Assembly: GCF_003173755.1 (NCBI RefSeq)
Contig: NZ_CP029553.1
Span: 2,244,501-2,308,500, forward strand
Reading direction: 5' to 3'
Origin: Methylobacterium terrae
Lineage (GTDB): Bacteria > Pseudomonadota > Alphaproteobacteria > Rhizobiales > Beijerinckiaceae
DNA: 64,000 nucleotides
Both the position numbers and the translations under genes were made by a program. Shown here piece after piece: positions 36,378 through 44,863 of this stretch. Under the pieces are notes generated by a model. That model saw only the letters and a list, made by a program, of their open reading frames with translations, was not told the DNA's origin and did not search any database. Numbering within the stretch: position 1 is the stretch's first letter; each line of letters begins with the position of its first letter.

Positions 36378-37583
36378 ATGCCGTTCCGCTGTTGGGCCGC
36401 CGGCCTCGCCCTGTCGCTGCTCGCAGGCACGTCCGTCTTCGCGCAGGACGCCAAGGCGCCGATCAAGATCGGGGTGCTCAGCGACATGAGCGGGCCCTTC
36501 GCCGACCAGGCCGGCACCGGCTCGGTCACCGCGGCGCAGCTCGCCGTCGAGGACTTCGCCAAGGAGGCCGGCGAGCTCAAGGTCGAGGTCGTCTCGGCCG
36601 ACCACCAGAACAAGCCCGATATCGGGCTCGCCACCGCCCGCCGCTGGCTCGACCAGGACGGCGTCTCGACCATCGTCGACCTGCCGAACTCGGCGGTGGC
36701 GCTGGCGGTGTCGAACCTGATGCGCGAGCGGCACCGGGTGGCGCTGGCCTCGAGCGCGCTCACCTCCGACCTCACCGGCAAGGCCTGCGCGCCGACCACC
36801 GTGCAGTGGGTCTCGGATACCTGGGCGCAGGGTTCGGCCACCGCGCGGGCCATCGCCGGCCGCGGCGGCAAGTCGTGGTACTTCGTCACCGTCGACTACG
36901 CGCTCGGCCACGCGCTCGAGCGCGACGCCACCGTGGCCCTCAAGGCCGCGGGCGGCACCGTGAAGGGCTCGAGCAAGCACCCGCTCAATGCCGGCGACTT
37001 CGCCTCGCCGCTGCTCTCGGCGCAAGGGTCGGGCGCCCAGGTGCTGGCCCTCGCCGATACCGGCGCCGACATGATCAATGCCGTCAAACAGGCGGCGGAG
37101 TTCGGGGTGATGCCCGAGATGCGGCTCGCCGCCCTGTTCGTGCAGCTCTCCGACACCCACGCCCTCGGCCTCAAGGCGGCGCAGGGGCTGCAGCTCGCCT
37201 CCGCCTTCTACTGGGACCGCACCGACGGCACCCGCGCCTTCGCCAAGCGCTTCGCCGAGCGAATGAACGGCCGGATGCCGACCGAGAACCACGCCGGCGT
37301 CTATTCCTCGACGCTGGCCTACCTGCGGGCGGTGCGCGACACCGGCACGATCGAGGGCGAGAAGGTCGTCGCGGCGATGCGCGAGAAGCCGATCAACGAT
37401 TCCCTGTTCGGCACCGTGACGGTGCGCCAGGACGGCCGCGCGGTGCACGACCTGTTCCTGTACGAGGTGAAGGCCCCGGCCGACAGCAAGGGCCCCTACG
37501 ACTACTACAAGCTCCTCGACACCGTGCCGGGCGACCAGGCGTTCCGGCCGATGGCCGAGGGCGGCTGCCCGCTGGTGAAGTAG
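36378..37583 (+). CDS. Branched-chain-amino-acid/urea-type ABC substrate-binding protein
   Basis: A 401-residue periplasmic binding protein of the Leu/Ile/Val-BP (Peripla_BP_6) family. A Sec signal peptide covers residues 1-23 (CWAAGLALSLLAGTSVFAQ). The two-lobe domain has PIKIGVLSDMSGPFADQAG, then ADHQNKPDIG and YFVTVDYALGHALERDA. No permease or ATPase genes are adjacent, so it is an orphan that shares a transporter encoded elsewhere. Ligand unknown. GGAGG precedes the ATG by about 7 nt. Confidence 0.9.
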   Translation: MPFRCWAAGLALSLLAGTSVFAQDAKAPIKIGVLSDMSGPFADQAGTGSVTAAQLAVEDFAKEAGELKVEVVSADHQNKPDIGLATARRWLDQDGVSTIVDLPNSAVALAVSNLMRERHRVALASSALTSDLTGKACAPTTVQWVSDTWAQGSATARAIAGRGGKSWYFVTVDYALGHALERDATVALKAAGGTVKGSSKHPLNAGDFASPLLSAQGSGAQVLALADTGADMINAVKQAAEFGVMPEMRLAALFVQLSDTHALGLKAAQGLQLASAFYWDRTDGTRAFAKRFAERMNGRMPTENHAGVYSSTLAYLRAVRDTGTIEGEKVVAAMREKPINDSLFGTVTVRQDGRAVHDLFLYEVKAPADSKGPYDYYKLLDTVPGDQAFRPMAEGGCPLVK

Positions 37584-37648
37584 GGCGGCGGCTCGACATC
37601 GGCGGGGCCTGCTCCAGATCGGGTGTCGTTCCTTGCGAGGCCCTACCC

Positions 37649-38476
37649 ATGTCCGACGCGTTCCTGACACTCAACGACGGGAAGCGCATCCCGCAGCTCG
37701 GCTTCGGGGTGTGGCGGCTCGAGAACGAGGAGGCCCCGGCGATCGTCGGGGCCGCCTTCGAGGCCGGCTACCGGCTGATCGACACCGCGGCGATGTACGG
37801 CAACGAGGCCGGGATCGGCCGCGCCGTCGCCGCCTCCGGCCTGCCGCGCGACGAGATCTTCGTCGCCACCAAGGTCTGGAACGACCGCCACGGCTACGAC
37901 GAGACCCTGCGGGCCTGCGAGGAATCGCTGGCGCGCCTCGGCCTCGACCACGTCGACCTCTACCTCGTGCACTGGCCGGTGCCGCAAAACGGCGCGTACG
38001 TCGACACCTGGCGCGCCCTGATGCGCCTGCGCGAGGACGGCCGCGCCCGCTCGATCGGCGTGTGCAACTTCACGGTCGAGCACCTGAAGCGCGTCATCGA
38101 CGCCACCGGCTCGACGCCGTCGGTCAACCAGGTCGAGCTGCATCCGCGCTTCCAGCAGAGCGCCCTGCGCCGGTTCCACCAGGAGGCCGGCATCGTCACC
38201 GAGGCCTGGGCGCCGCTCGGCCGCGGCGGCCTGCTCGACGATCCCGCGATCGTGGCCATCGCCGAGAAGCACGGCCGCACCCCGGCGCAGGTCGTGCTGC
38301 GCTGGCACCTCGATCTCGGCAACGTGGCGATCCCGAAATCGGCGAACCCGGCCCGCATCCGCGAGAACCGCGAGGTCGCAGGCTTCACCCTCGATGCCGA
38401 CGACCGCGCCCGCATCGAGGCCCTCGACGATCCGGCGGGGCGGATGGGGCCGGATCCGGACACGTTCGGCGCCTGA
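37649..38476 (+). CDS. Aldo/keto reductase
   Basis: A 275-residue cytosolic NADPH-dependent oxidoreductase of the AKR5-like group (2,5-diketogluconate reductase type). The TIM-barrel motifs include GFGVWRLEN, DTAAMYGNEAGIGRA with catalytic Asp and Tyr, the catalytic Lys in VATKVWN and the catalytic His in YLVHWPVP. The NADPH-binding IPKSANPARIREN lies near the C-terminus. Substrate not predictable. It starts 66 nt after the binding-protein gene. Confidence 0.93.
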   Translation: MSDAFLTLNDGKRIPQLGFGVWRLENEEAPAIVGAAFEAGYRLIDTAAMYGNEAGIGRAVAASGLPRDEIFVATKVWNDRHGYDETLRACEESLARLGLDHVDLYLVHWPVPQNGAYVDTWRALMRLREDGRARSIGVCNFTVEHLKRVIDATGSTPSVNQVELHPRFQQSALRRFHQEAGIVTEAWAPLGRGGLLDDPAIVAIAEKHGRTPAQVVLRWHLDLGNVAIPKSANPARIRENREVAGFTLDADDRARIEALDDPAGRMGPDPDTFGA

Positions 38477-38548
38477 GCGGCGCTTGATCGGCGGTGCCGG
38501 CGCCGCTTACGCTTCCGGTCCCGCCGATCCCTTTTCGAGAGACAGACC

Positions 38549-38992
38549 TTGAGCGGCCGCACGCCCCCCGAGACCCGCGCCGCCTACCGGCGCTTCGTGC
38601 CGATCACCACGCGCTGGGCCGACAACGACGTCTACGGCCACGTCAACAACGTGGTCTACTACGCCTTCTTCGACACCGCGGTGAACAGCGTGCTGATCGC
38701 CGAGGGCGCCCTCGACATTGCGAACAGCCCGGTGATCGGCCTCGTGGTCGAGACCGGCTGCCGCTACTTCCGCTCGATGGCGTTTCCCGACCGGGTCACC
38801 GCCGGGATCCGCGTCGCGCATCGCGGCACGTCGAGCGTGCGCTACGAGGTCGGGCTGTTTCGCAACGACGACGAGGACGCCGCGGCGCAAGGCCACTTCG
38901 TCCACGTCTACGTCGACCGGGCGACGCAGCGCCCGGTGCCGCTGCCCGACGACCTTCGCCGAGTGCTGGAGCCGCTCGCGGTCGGCGGGTGA
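38549..38992 (+). CDS. Acyl-CoA thioesterase (4HBT family)
   Basis: A 147-residue hot-dog-fold protein. [21 protein letters not shown] carries the catalytic Asp of the 4-hydroxybenzoyl-CoA thioesterase family (RWxDxDxxGHVNN). The start is TTG 38549, the only start that gives the family length. It hydrolyses acyl-CoA thioesters, with substrate unknown. It converges with otnK after a 19-nt gap. Confidence 0.88.
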   Translation: MSGRTPPETRAAYRRFVPITTRWADNDVYGHVNNVVYYAFFDTAVNSVLIAEGALDIANSPVIGLVVETGCRYFRSMAFPDRVTAGIRVAHRGTSSVRYEVGLFRNDDEDAAAQGHFVHVYVDRATQRPVPLPDDLRRVLEPLAVGG

Positions 38993-39011
38993 GCGCGTCG
39001 CGGCGAGGGCG

Positions 39012-40280
39012 CTACGGCATCAGCCGCAGCGCGTCGGCGAAGAAGTCCGGCCCGCCGAAATTGCCCGACTTCAGCGCCAGCCACATGTCCCGGTCGGTGG
39101 TGCGCAGGACCGGCACGCCGGCGGCGATCTCGGGGCCGACGCGGAAGGCCGGCAGCCCGAGGCGGTCGACCACGGCGCCGGAGGTCTCGCCGCCGGCCAC
39201 CACCAGCCGGCGCACCCCGTGGGCGACGAGCCCTTCGGCGATCCGCGCCATCGCGGCCTCGATGGCGTGGCCGGCGGCGTCGCGGCCGTAGCGGGCCTGC
39301 ACCGCGGCCACGTCCTCCGGGCCGGCGCTGCTGGCGATCAGCACCGGGCCGTCGCCGATCCGCTCACCCGCCCAGGCGAGCGCCGCACCGGCCTCGTCCT
39401 CGCCGGAGAGGAGCCGCGCGGGGTCGAGGCGGCGCACCGGCATGACGGCCTCGGCCTTCGCGATCTGGCCGAGCGTCGCCTGCGAGCAACTGCCGGCGAG
39501 GCAGGCCGCCGGGCCGCCGATGGCGGGGCCGAGGTCGCCTTGCGCCGCCGCCGGGGCGACGCGGCCCGCCGCCACCAGCGCCCGGGCGAGCCCGAGCCCG
39601 AGGCCCGAGGCGCCGGTCGAGACTTTCCGGGTGAGCGCGGCAGCGCCCAGCACCGCGAGGTCGCGGTCGAGCACCGCGTCGGCGATGGCCGCGCCCGTGC
39701 CGCCTTCCGCGAGCGCGTCGAGCCGCGCGCTCACGGCCTCGGCGCCGCCCGCCACCGTCGCGAGGTCGACGAGACCGACCGGCGCGCGGCTCTGGCGCGC
39801 CAGCACCCGCACGAGGTTCGAATCCCGCATCGGGTTGAGCGGGTGGTCCTTGAGCGGGCTCTCGTGGAGCGGCACCGCGCCGACGAACAGGTGGCCGAGA
39901 TAGACCGTGCGCGCCGTCTCCGGGAAGGCCGGGGTGACCAGCGCGATCGCCTCGCCGGCATCGGCGCGCAGCGCGTCGGTGACCGGGCCGATATTGCCGG
40001 CATCGGTCGAATCGAAGGTCGAGCAGACCTTGAACAGCAAGTGGCCGGCGCCGCGGGCGTTCAGCCACGCGGCGGCCTCGCGCGAGCGCGCCACCGCCTC
40101 CTCGGCGGGGATCGACCGGCTCTTGAGCGACACCACGACGGCGTCGACCTCCGGCAGCGCGAGATCGGCGGCCGGCACCCCGATGGTCTGGACCGTGCGC
40201 AGGCCCGCCTTGGTCAGGGTGTTGGCGAGGTCGGAGGCCCCCGTGTAGTCGTCGGCGATGCAGCCCAGCGCCAGGGTCAT
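39012..40280 (-). CDS. otnK: 3-oxo-tetronate kinase (four-carbon acid sugar kinase)
   Basis: A 422-residue DUF1537-family kinase that phosphorylates 3-oxo-tetronate (and 2-oxo isomers) at C4 using ATP. The N-terminal domain has LGCIADDYTGASDLANTL and STFDSTDAGNIGPVTDAL. The C-terminal nucleotide-binding domain has VVAGGETSGAVVDRL. Length and motifs match OtnK. Its start overlaps the otnI stop by 4 nt. In the established pathway it works with LtnD, OtnI and OtnC to turn L-threonate or D-erythronate into dihydroxyacetone phosphate. Confidence 0.92.
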   Translation of the reverse strand: MTLALGCIADDYTGASDLANTLTKAGLRTVQTIGVPAADLALPEVDAVVVSLKSRSIPAEEAVARSREAAAWLNARGAGHLLFKVCSTFDSTDAGNIGPVTDALRADAGEAIALVTPAFPETARTVYLGHLFVGAVPLHESPLKDHPLNPMRDSNLVRVLARQSRAPVGLVDLATVAGGAEAVSARLDALAEGGTGAAIADAVLDRDLAVLGAAALTRKVSTGASGLGLGLARALVAAGRVAPAAAQGDLGPAIGGPAACLAGSCSQATLGQIAKAEAVMPVRRLDPARLLSGEDEAGAALAWAGERIGDGPVLIASSAGPEDVAAVQARYGRDAAGHAIEAAMARIAEGLVAHGVRRLVVAGGETSGAVVDRLGLPAFRVGPEIAAGVPVLRTTDRDMWLALKSGNFGGPDFFADALRLMP

Positions 40281-41058
40281 GCCCGTGCTCCCTTGTACGG
40301 CTGGAACCAGCCGAGCCCCTCGCGCGTGCCGGCCCGCGGGTTGTACTCGCAGCCGATGAAGCCGTCGTAGCCGAGGCGGTCGAGCTCGGCGAACAGGAAC
40401 GCGTCGTTCATCTCGCCGCTGCCGGGCTCGTGGCGCTCCGGCACGCTCGCGGTCTGGACGTGGCCGACGATCGGCATCAGCGCCCGCAGCCGCATCGTCA
40501 CGTCGCCGTGCAGGATCTGGCAGTGGTAGAGGTCGAATTGCAGCTTCAGGTTCGGCCGGCCGAGGTCCCGGATCAGGTCGGCGGCGTAGGCGAAATCGTC
40601 GAGGAAGTAGCCCGGCATGTTGCGGCCGTTGATCGGCTCGAGCACGAGGTCGAGGCCTTCCCTCCCCAGCCGCTCCGCCGTCCAGGCGACGGCGCGGCGG
40701 TAGGAATCCCGCGCCGTCGCATCGCTCCGGTCGGCCATGCCGGCCATCAGGTGCAGGCGCTTCACCCCCGTCGCGCGGGCGTAGGCCAGCGCCGTCTCGA
40801 CGCCCCCCTTCAGCTCCTCGAAGCGCTCGGGCAGGGACGCGAGGCCGCGTTCGCCGGCCGCCCAGTCGCCGGGGGCAGGTTGAACAGGGCCTGGGTCAGG
40901 CCGTGCGCCTTCAGCCGCTCGCCGATCGCCTCGGGCGGGTGATCGTAGGGGAACAGGAACTCCACCGCCTCGAACCCGGCCTCGGCGGCCTGCGCGAAGC
41001 GGTCGAGGAACGGGACTTCGGTGAACATCAGGGTCAGGTTCGCGGCAAAGCGCGGCAT
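40277..41058 (-). pseudogene. otnI: 2-oxo-tetronate isomerase, single frameshift
   Basis: A TIM-barrel isomerase of the hydroxypyruvate isomerase family that converts 2-oxo-tetronate to 3-oxo-tetronate. The N-terminal ~64 residues ([20 protein letters not shown] to QALFNLPP) are in one frame and the remaining ~195 ([10 protein letters not shown] to PYKGARA) in another. One extra C in the five-C run at 40871-40875 (plus-strand G) rejoins them to a 260-residue protein of normal length. The C-terminal half keeps the metal-site Glu in DLVLEPIN. Because the rest is unmarred and the neighbouring pathway genes are intact, a sequencing error is the simplest explanation. The coding capacity as written is broken. 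Confidence 0.87.
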
Positions 41059-41139
41059 GAGGATCCTCCCTTGATCAATGCCGGCGCCCTTGACGGGCGC
41101 GACGTCTCCAGAAGCGGTTCAGCTGCTCTCCGGCCCCCT

Positions 41140-41285
41140 CCCATCCGCGACCTCATCCTGAGGTGTCGGTCGATCATGGATCGACTGGCCTCGAAGGAGG
41201 GCTCCGGCAGTCTCCGAGATCCCTGGAGCCCTCCTTCGAGGCCCACTGACGTGGGCACCTCAGGATGGGGTTGCGGGTGGGATGG
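41140..41285. repeat. REP-like inverted repeat, copy 1
   Basis: Outer arms (CCGCGACCTCATCCTGAGGTG and its near complement CACCTCAGGATGGGGTTGCGG) flank a second inverted repeat (GGCCTCGAAGGAGGGCTCC / GGAGCCCTCCTTCGAGGCC). The whole can fold into a long cruciform or hairpin. A related copy lies at 60121-60252. It sits between divergently arranged otnI and ltnD promoter/terminator regions. Confidence 0.8.
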
Positions 41286-41312
41286 GACCGATAGTGTCCC
41301 GATCGACCGGCG

Positions 41313-42224
41313 TCAGCCCGTCCCGCTCGGCAGGGCGGTGCCGGTCACCTGCGCGTAGATCCGCGCCACCGACGCGTCGTCGTCGCGGCCCATGCCGGCG
41401 CCGGCGGCCATCAGGAACATCTGGAGCGCGGCGGCCGCCACCGGGACCGGGAACTTCTGGCTCCGCGCCATGTCCTGCACGATGCCGAGATCCTTCACGA
41501 AGATGTCGACGGCGCTGCGCGGGGCGTAGTCGCCGTCGAGCACGTGCGGCATCCGGTTCTCGAACATCCAGGAATTGCCGGCGGAGGCCGTGATCACCTC
41601 GTAGACCTTGCGGAGATCGAGGCCCTGGCGGGCCGCGAAGGTCATCGCCTCGCTCGCCGCGGCGATGTGCACGCCGGCGAGGAGCTGGTTGATCATCTTG
41701 AACGCCGCGCCCTGGCCGGCGGCGTCGCCGAGCTCGTAGAGCTTGGCCGCCATGGCGTCGAGGGCGGGCCGCGCCCGCGCGAAGGCCGCGGCGCTGCCGG
41801 AGGCCAGGATCGTGAGCTCGCCCTGCGCCGCGCGCTGGGCGCCGCCGCTGATCGGGGCGTCGAGGTAGTGCCGGCCGGTGGCCTCGAGCCGGCCGGCGAG
41901 CCGGCGGGCGACCTCCGGATCCATGGTGGCGCAGGAGACGAACACCGCGCCTGCCGGCATCGCCGCGGCGATGCCCTCGGATCCGAAAAGCACCGCCTCG
42001 GTCTGGGCCGCGTTGACGACGACGCAGACCACGATGTCCGCATCGGCGGCGGCCTGCGCCGGGCTCGCGGCGCCGCGTCCGCCCTCGGCGGCGAAGCGCG
42101 CGACGTTGTCGGGGGCGACGTCGCTGCCGGCGACGTCGAGGCCGGCCCGGCGCAGGGCCTGCGCCATCCCGTATCCCATCGAGCCGAGTCCGATCACCGC
42201 GACGCGGGCGGGGGTGTCGCTCAT
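41313..42224 (-). CDS. ltnD: L-threonate dehydrogenase
   Basis: A 303-residue NAD-dependent dehydrogenase of the 3-hydroxyisobutyrate dehydrogenase family. The Rossmann motif is VIGLGSMGYGMAQAL, the substrate motif is DAPISGGAQRA and the catalytic Lys is in FKMINQLLAG. The pathway neighbours otnK, otnI and otnC support assignment as LtnD, which oxidises L-threonate (or D-erythronate) at C2. It is divergent from the LacI gene with a perfect palindrome between them. Confidence 0.9.
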   Translation of the reverse strand: MSDTPARVAVIGLGSMGYGMAQALRRAGLDVAGSDVAPDNVARFAAEGGRGAASPAQAAADADIVVCVVVNAAQTEAVLFGSEGIAAAMPAGAVFVSCATMDPEVARRLAGRLEATGRHYLDAPISGGAQRAAQGELTILASGSAAAFARARPALDAMAAKLYELGDAAGQGAAFKMINQLLAGVHIAAASEAMTFAARQGLDLRKVYEVITASAGNSWMFENRMPHVLDGDYAPRSAVDIFVKDLGIVQDMARSQKFPVPVAAAALQMFLMAAGAGMGRDDDASVARIYAQVTGTALPSGTG

Positions 42225-42307
42225 GCCGTTTCCTCCTGCGGGGCGCGTGCGCGGCCCGCCGCTGCGCGATCTGACGCCGCGCCGTCGTCCCCGGCTCTAG
42301 CACCGAT

Positions 42308-42323
42308 TTGGCAGCGCTGCCAA
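42308..42323. promoter_or_regulatory. LacI-type operator between ltnD and the regulator
   Basis: TTGGCAGCGCTGCCAA is a perfect 16-bp palindrome with a central CG step, typical of LacI-family operators. It lies 84 nt from the ltnD start and 96 nt from the regulator start, so one repressor could control both directions. Confidence 0.7.
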
Positions 42324-42418
42324 TCCGGACCATGGGTCCGTTGAGCCGGCCGGAGAACCGTGACATCGTGGCCGTCCCGAGCGCCGGTGACAAGGTGCCG
42401 GGTGGGAGGGGACGGCGA

Positions 42419-43480
42419 ATGGACGACGGCGGCAACGAGGCCTTCGCGATCCGGGACGAGAGCCTGCGGGACGAGGCCTTTCGCGACGGCGCCGGCCGGC
42501 GCCCGATCACGCTCGCGGACGTCGCCCGCGAGGCGCGGGTCGGCGAGAGCACGGTGTCGCGGGTCCTGCGCAGCCACGGCTCGTTCTCGGAGAAGACCCG
42601 GGCCCGGGTCGAGGCGGCGGTGGCGCGCCTCGGCTACGTGCCGAACCGCATCGCCGGCACGCTCGCCTCGACCGGCTCGCGGCTGATCGGCATCGTCATC
42701 CCGTCGCTCACCAACATCGTCTTCCCGGACCTGCTGCGGGGCGCGACCGCGGCGCTCGATCAGGAGGGCTTCCAGTCGGTCATCGCCGTCACCGACTACG
42801 ACCAGGACCGCGAGGAGGCGGTGGTCGGCTCTCTCCTGAGCTGGCGCCCGGCCGGGCTGATCGTCACCGGGCTCGAGCACAACCCGGGCACGCGGCGCCG
42901 GCTGCTCTCCAGCGGCGTGCGGGTGGCCGAGCTCCTCGACATCGACGGGCCGGGGCTCGACATCGTGGTCGGCTATTCCAACCGCGCCGCCGGCGAGGCG
43001 AGCGCCCGCCACCTCGCGGGCCGCGGCTACCGCCGCATCGGCTATGTCGGCCACGACCTCTCGAAGGACCGGCGCGCCGCCAAGCGCTACGCGGGCTTCC
43101 GCGAGGGGCTGGCCCAGGCCGGGCTCGCGCTCGCCGGGGAGGAGCGGGTGGCGAGCCCGTCCTCGGTCGAGGCCGGCCGCGAGGGGCTGGAGACCCTGCT
43201 CGCCCGGGTGCCGGACCTCGACGCGGCCTATTTCTCGAACGACGACATGGCGCTCGGCGGCTACTTCCACTGCCTCGCCCGCGGCGTCGCGGTGCCGGGC
43301 CGGCTCGCCCTGTTCGGCTATAACGGCCTCGATGTCGGCCGGCTGATGCCGCAGCCGCTCGCCACCATCCGCACCCCGCGGGTCGAGGCGGGCGCGACGG
43401 CGGCCCGGCTCCTCTGCACCGGGGCTCCGGCGACGGTGGTGGATCTCGGCTTCGAGCTGATTGAGGGAGCGACGGCGTGA
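42419..43480 (+). CDS. LacI family transcriptional regulator
   Basis: A 353-residue repressor. The LacI HTH and hinge (ITLADVAREARVGESTVSRV, then VEAAVARLGYVPNRIAGTLA) are followed by a periplasmic-binding-like effector domain (LIGIVIPSLTNIVFPDLLRG, and AYFSNDDMALGG). ATG 42419 has GGGAGGGG upstream. The longer frame beginning at 42308 would overlap the operator and is unlikely. It overlaps otnC by GTGA. The effector is probably a tetronate intermediate; this is inferred from context. Confidence 0.9.
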   Translation: MDDGGNEAFAIRDESLRDEAFRDGAGRRPITLADVAREARVGESTVSRVLRSHGSFSEKTRARVEAAVARLGYVPNRIAGTLASTGSRLIGIVIPSLTNIVFPDLLRGATAALDQEGFQSVIAVTDYDQDREEAVVGSLLSWRPAGLIVTGLEHNPGTRRRLLSSGVRVAELLDIDGPGLDIVVGYSNRAAGEASARHLAGRGYRRIGYVGHDLSKDRRAAKRYAGFREGLAQAGLALAGEERVASPSSVEAGREGLETLLARVPDLDAAYFSNDDMALGGYFHCLARGVAVPGRLALFGYNGLDVGRLMPQPLATIRTPRVEAGATAARLLCTGAPATVVDLGFELIEGATA

Positions 43481-44157
43481 CGGACGTATCGACGATGAGC
43501 GAAACCTCCTTGCGCGAGGCGATCTGCCGCTTCGGGCGCTCGCTGTTCGAGCGCGGCCTGACGCCGGGCTCGTCCGGCAACATCTCGCTCAGGCTCGACG
43601 ACGGCGGCTGGCTGGTGACGCCGACCAACGCCTCGCTCGGCTTCCTCGACCCGGCCCGGATCTCGCGCCTCGACCGCCAGGGGCGGCTCCTGTCGGGCGA
43701 CAAGCCCACCAAGGAGATCCCGCTCCACGGCGCCCTCTACGACAGCCGGGCCTCGGCGAGGGCGATCGTCCATCTCCACTCGACCCACGCCGTCGCGGTC
43801 TCGATGCTGCCGGAGATCGACCCCCGTGCGGTGCTGCCGCCGCTGACCCCCTACAGCCTGATGCGGGCCGGCGCGGTGGCGCTGGTGCCGTATTACCGCC
43901 CCGGCGACCCGGCGGTGGCGGACGCGATCCGGGGGCTCGCCGGGCAATACTCCTCGGTGCTGCTCGCCAATCACGGGCCGGTGGTCGCCGGCGACGATCT
44001 GGAGGCGGCCGTCTTCGCCACCGAGGAACTGGAGGAGACCGCCAAGCTCTACCTGCTCCTGCGCAACCTCAACCCGCGCCACCTCACCCCGGCGCAGGTG
44101 CAGGACCTGGTGAGCCATTTCGGGCTGAGCCTGCCGGAGCACGGGCACGGGCATTGA
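43477..44157 (+). CDS. otnC: 3-oxo-tetronate 4-phosphate decarboxylase (class II aldolase family)
   Basis: A 226-residue class II aldolase/adducin-family protein. Zinc-ligand His residues appear in VHLHSTHAVAVS and near the C-terminus in LLANHGPVV. The N-terminal TPGSSGNISLRL is the phosphate-binding region. It matches OtnC, which decarboxylates 3-oxo-tetronate 4-phosphate to dihydroxyacetone phosphate. The start may be GTG 43477 (coupled to the regulator) or ATG 43495. Confidence 0.9.
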   Translation: MTDVSTMSETSLREAICRFGRSLFERGLTPGSSGNISLRLDDGGWLVTPTNASLGFLDPARISRLDRQGRLLSGDKPTKEIPLHGALYDSRASARAIVHLHSTHAVAVSMLPEIDPRAVLPPLTPYSLMRAGAVALVPYYRPGDPAVADAIRGLAGQYSSVLLANHGPVVAGDDLEAAVFATEELEETAKLYLLLRNLNPRHLTPAQVQDLVSHFGLSLPEHGHGH

Positions 44158-44190
44158 TCGTCCGCCGGGTCAGAACGAGGAGCCACTCCG

Positions 44191-44658
44191 ATGATCGACG
44201 ACGGTCACGCCTGGGAGCCCACCGACGAGACGCTCGTCGCGTCCCTCTCGGGCGGACGGGCCCTGATCGACTGGTTCGGGTGCTGCCCGAGTTTCCACGA
44301 CGCCATCCTGGAACGCGTCGCCATCGCGGATGGTGACGCATCGCTCGCGCTCAGGGCGTTCCGGATGACGGATCAAACCGACGAGAACGGTTGCTTCATC
44401 CTCGATCGGCATGCGGACGTGATCATCCAGATGCGGTGCGTGACCGGGCTGCGCCTGACGGGCGACGCGGTGTCCATCATCTCGGCGCTGACGGTCCGGC
44501 GCCTCCCCGCGACTCCGGACCGGTCCGAATGGCCGACCTGTGACGGGCCGGCCGCGGGCGACATCGAGGTCGCGTTCGGCACCTCGATCGGCCTGACCGG
44601 ATCGGTCTACGCGAAGACTGTCGAGTTCGAGCTTACACCTGCCGAAGAACCAGCGTAG
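44191..44658 (+). CDS. Imm50-like immunity protein, orphan
   Basis: A 155-residue soluble protein. ALIDWFGCCPSFHDAILERV near residue 25 resembles the Imm50 family signature F-G-x-W-P-S-F-H-D-A-E. A following β-rich region (LALRAF, VIIQMRC, GLRLTG) fits that fold. No polymorphic toxin gene is adjacent, so the role is unclear. GAGGAGC precedes the ATG by about 10 nt. The gene lies 33 nt after otnC but is functionally unrelated. Confidence 0.55.
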   Translation: MIDDGHAWEPTDETLVASLSGGRALIDWFGCCPSFHDAILERVAIADGDASLALRAFRMTDQTDENGCFILDRHADVIIQMRCVTGLRLTGDAVSIISALTVRRLPATPDRSEWPTCDGPAAGDIEVAFGTSIGLTGSVYAKTVEFELTPAEEPA

Positions 44659-44690
44659 CGCGCAGTAAGCTCGAAGAAACCTCCGGCCGG

Positions 44691-44766
44691 TGGCGCTCCC
44701 AAGGGGACTCGAACCCCTGTTTTCGCCGTGAGAGGGCGACGTCCTAGACCGCTAGACGATGGGAGC
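44691..44766 (-). tRNA. tRNA-Glu (anticodon CTC)
   Basis: A 76-nt cloverleaf. The acceptor stem is GCTCCCA/TGGGAGC with discriminator G and encoded CCA. The anticodon arm is TCGCC-CTCTCAC-GGCGA with anticodon CTC. The T arm is AGGGG-TTCGAGT-CCCCT. It is transcribed leftwards, away from the pseudouridine synthase gene. Confidence 0.97.
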
Positions 44767-44863
44767 TGTCCCGGCGGGATGGCGGCGGTATAGCCATGGG
44801 CCTGGACGGGCACAAGCCCGAAATCGTATCCCGGCACCGTTTTCGAGTGATGCGGCGGGAGCG

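Noticed and set aside
44759..44863. Upstream ATG start for the pseudouridine synthase
   Set aside because: It lies within the tRNA-Glu gene and adds residues with no resemblance to the S4 domain.
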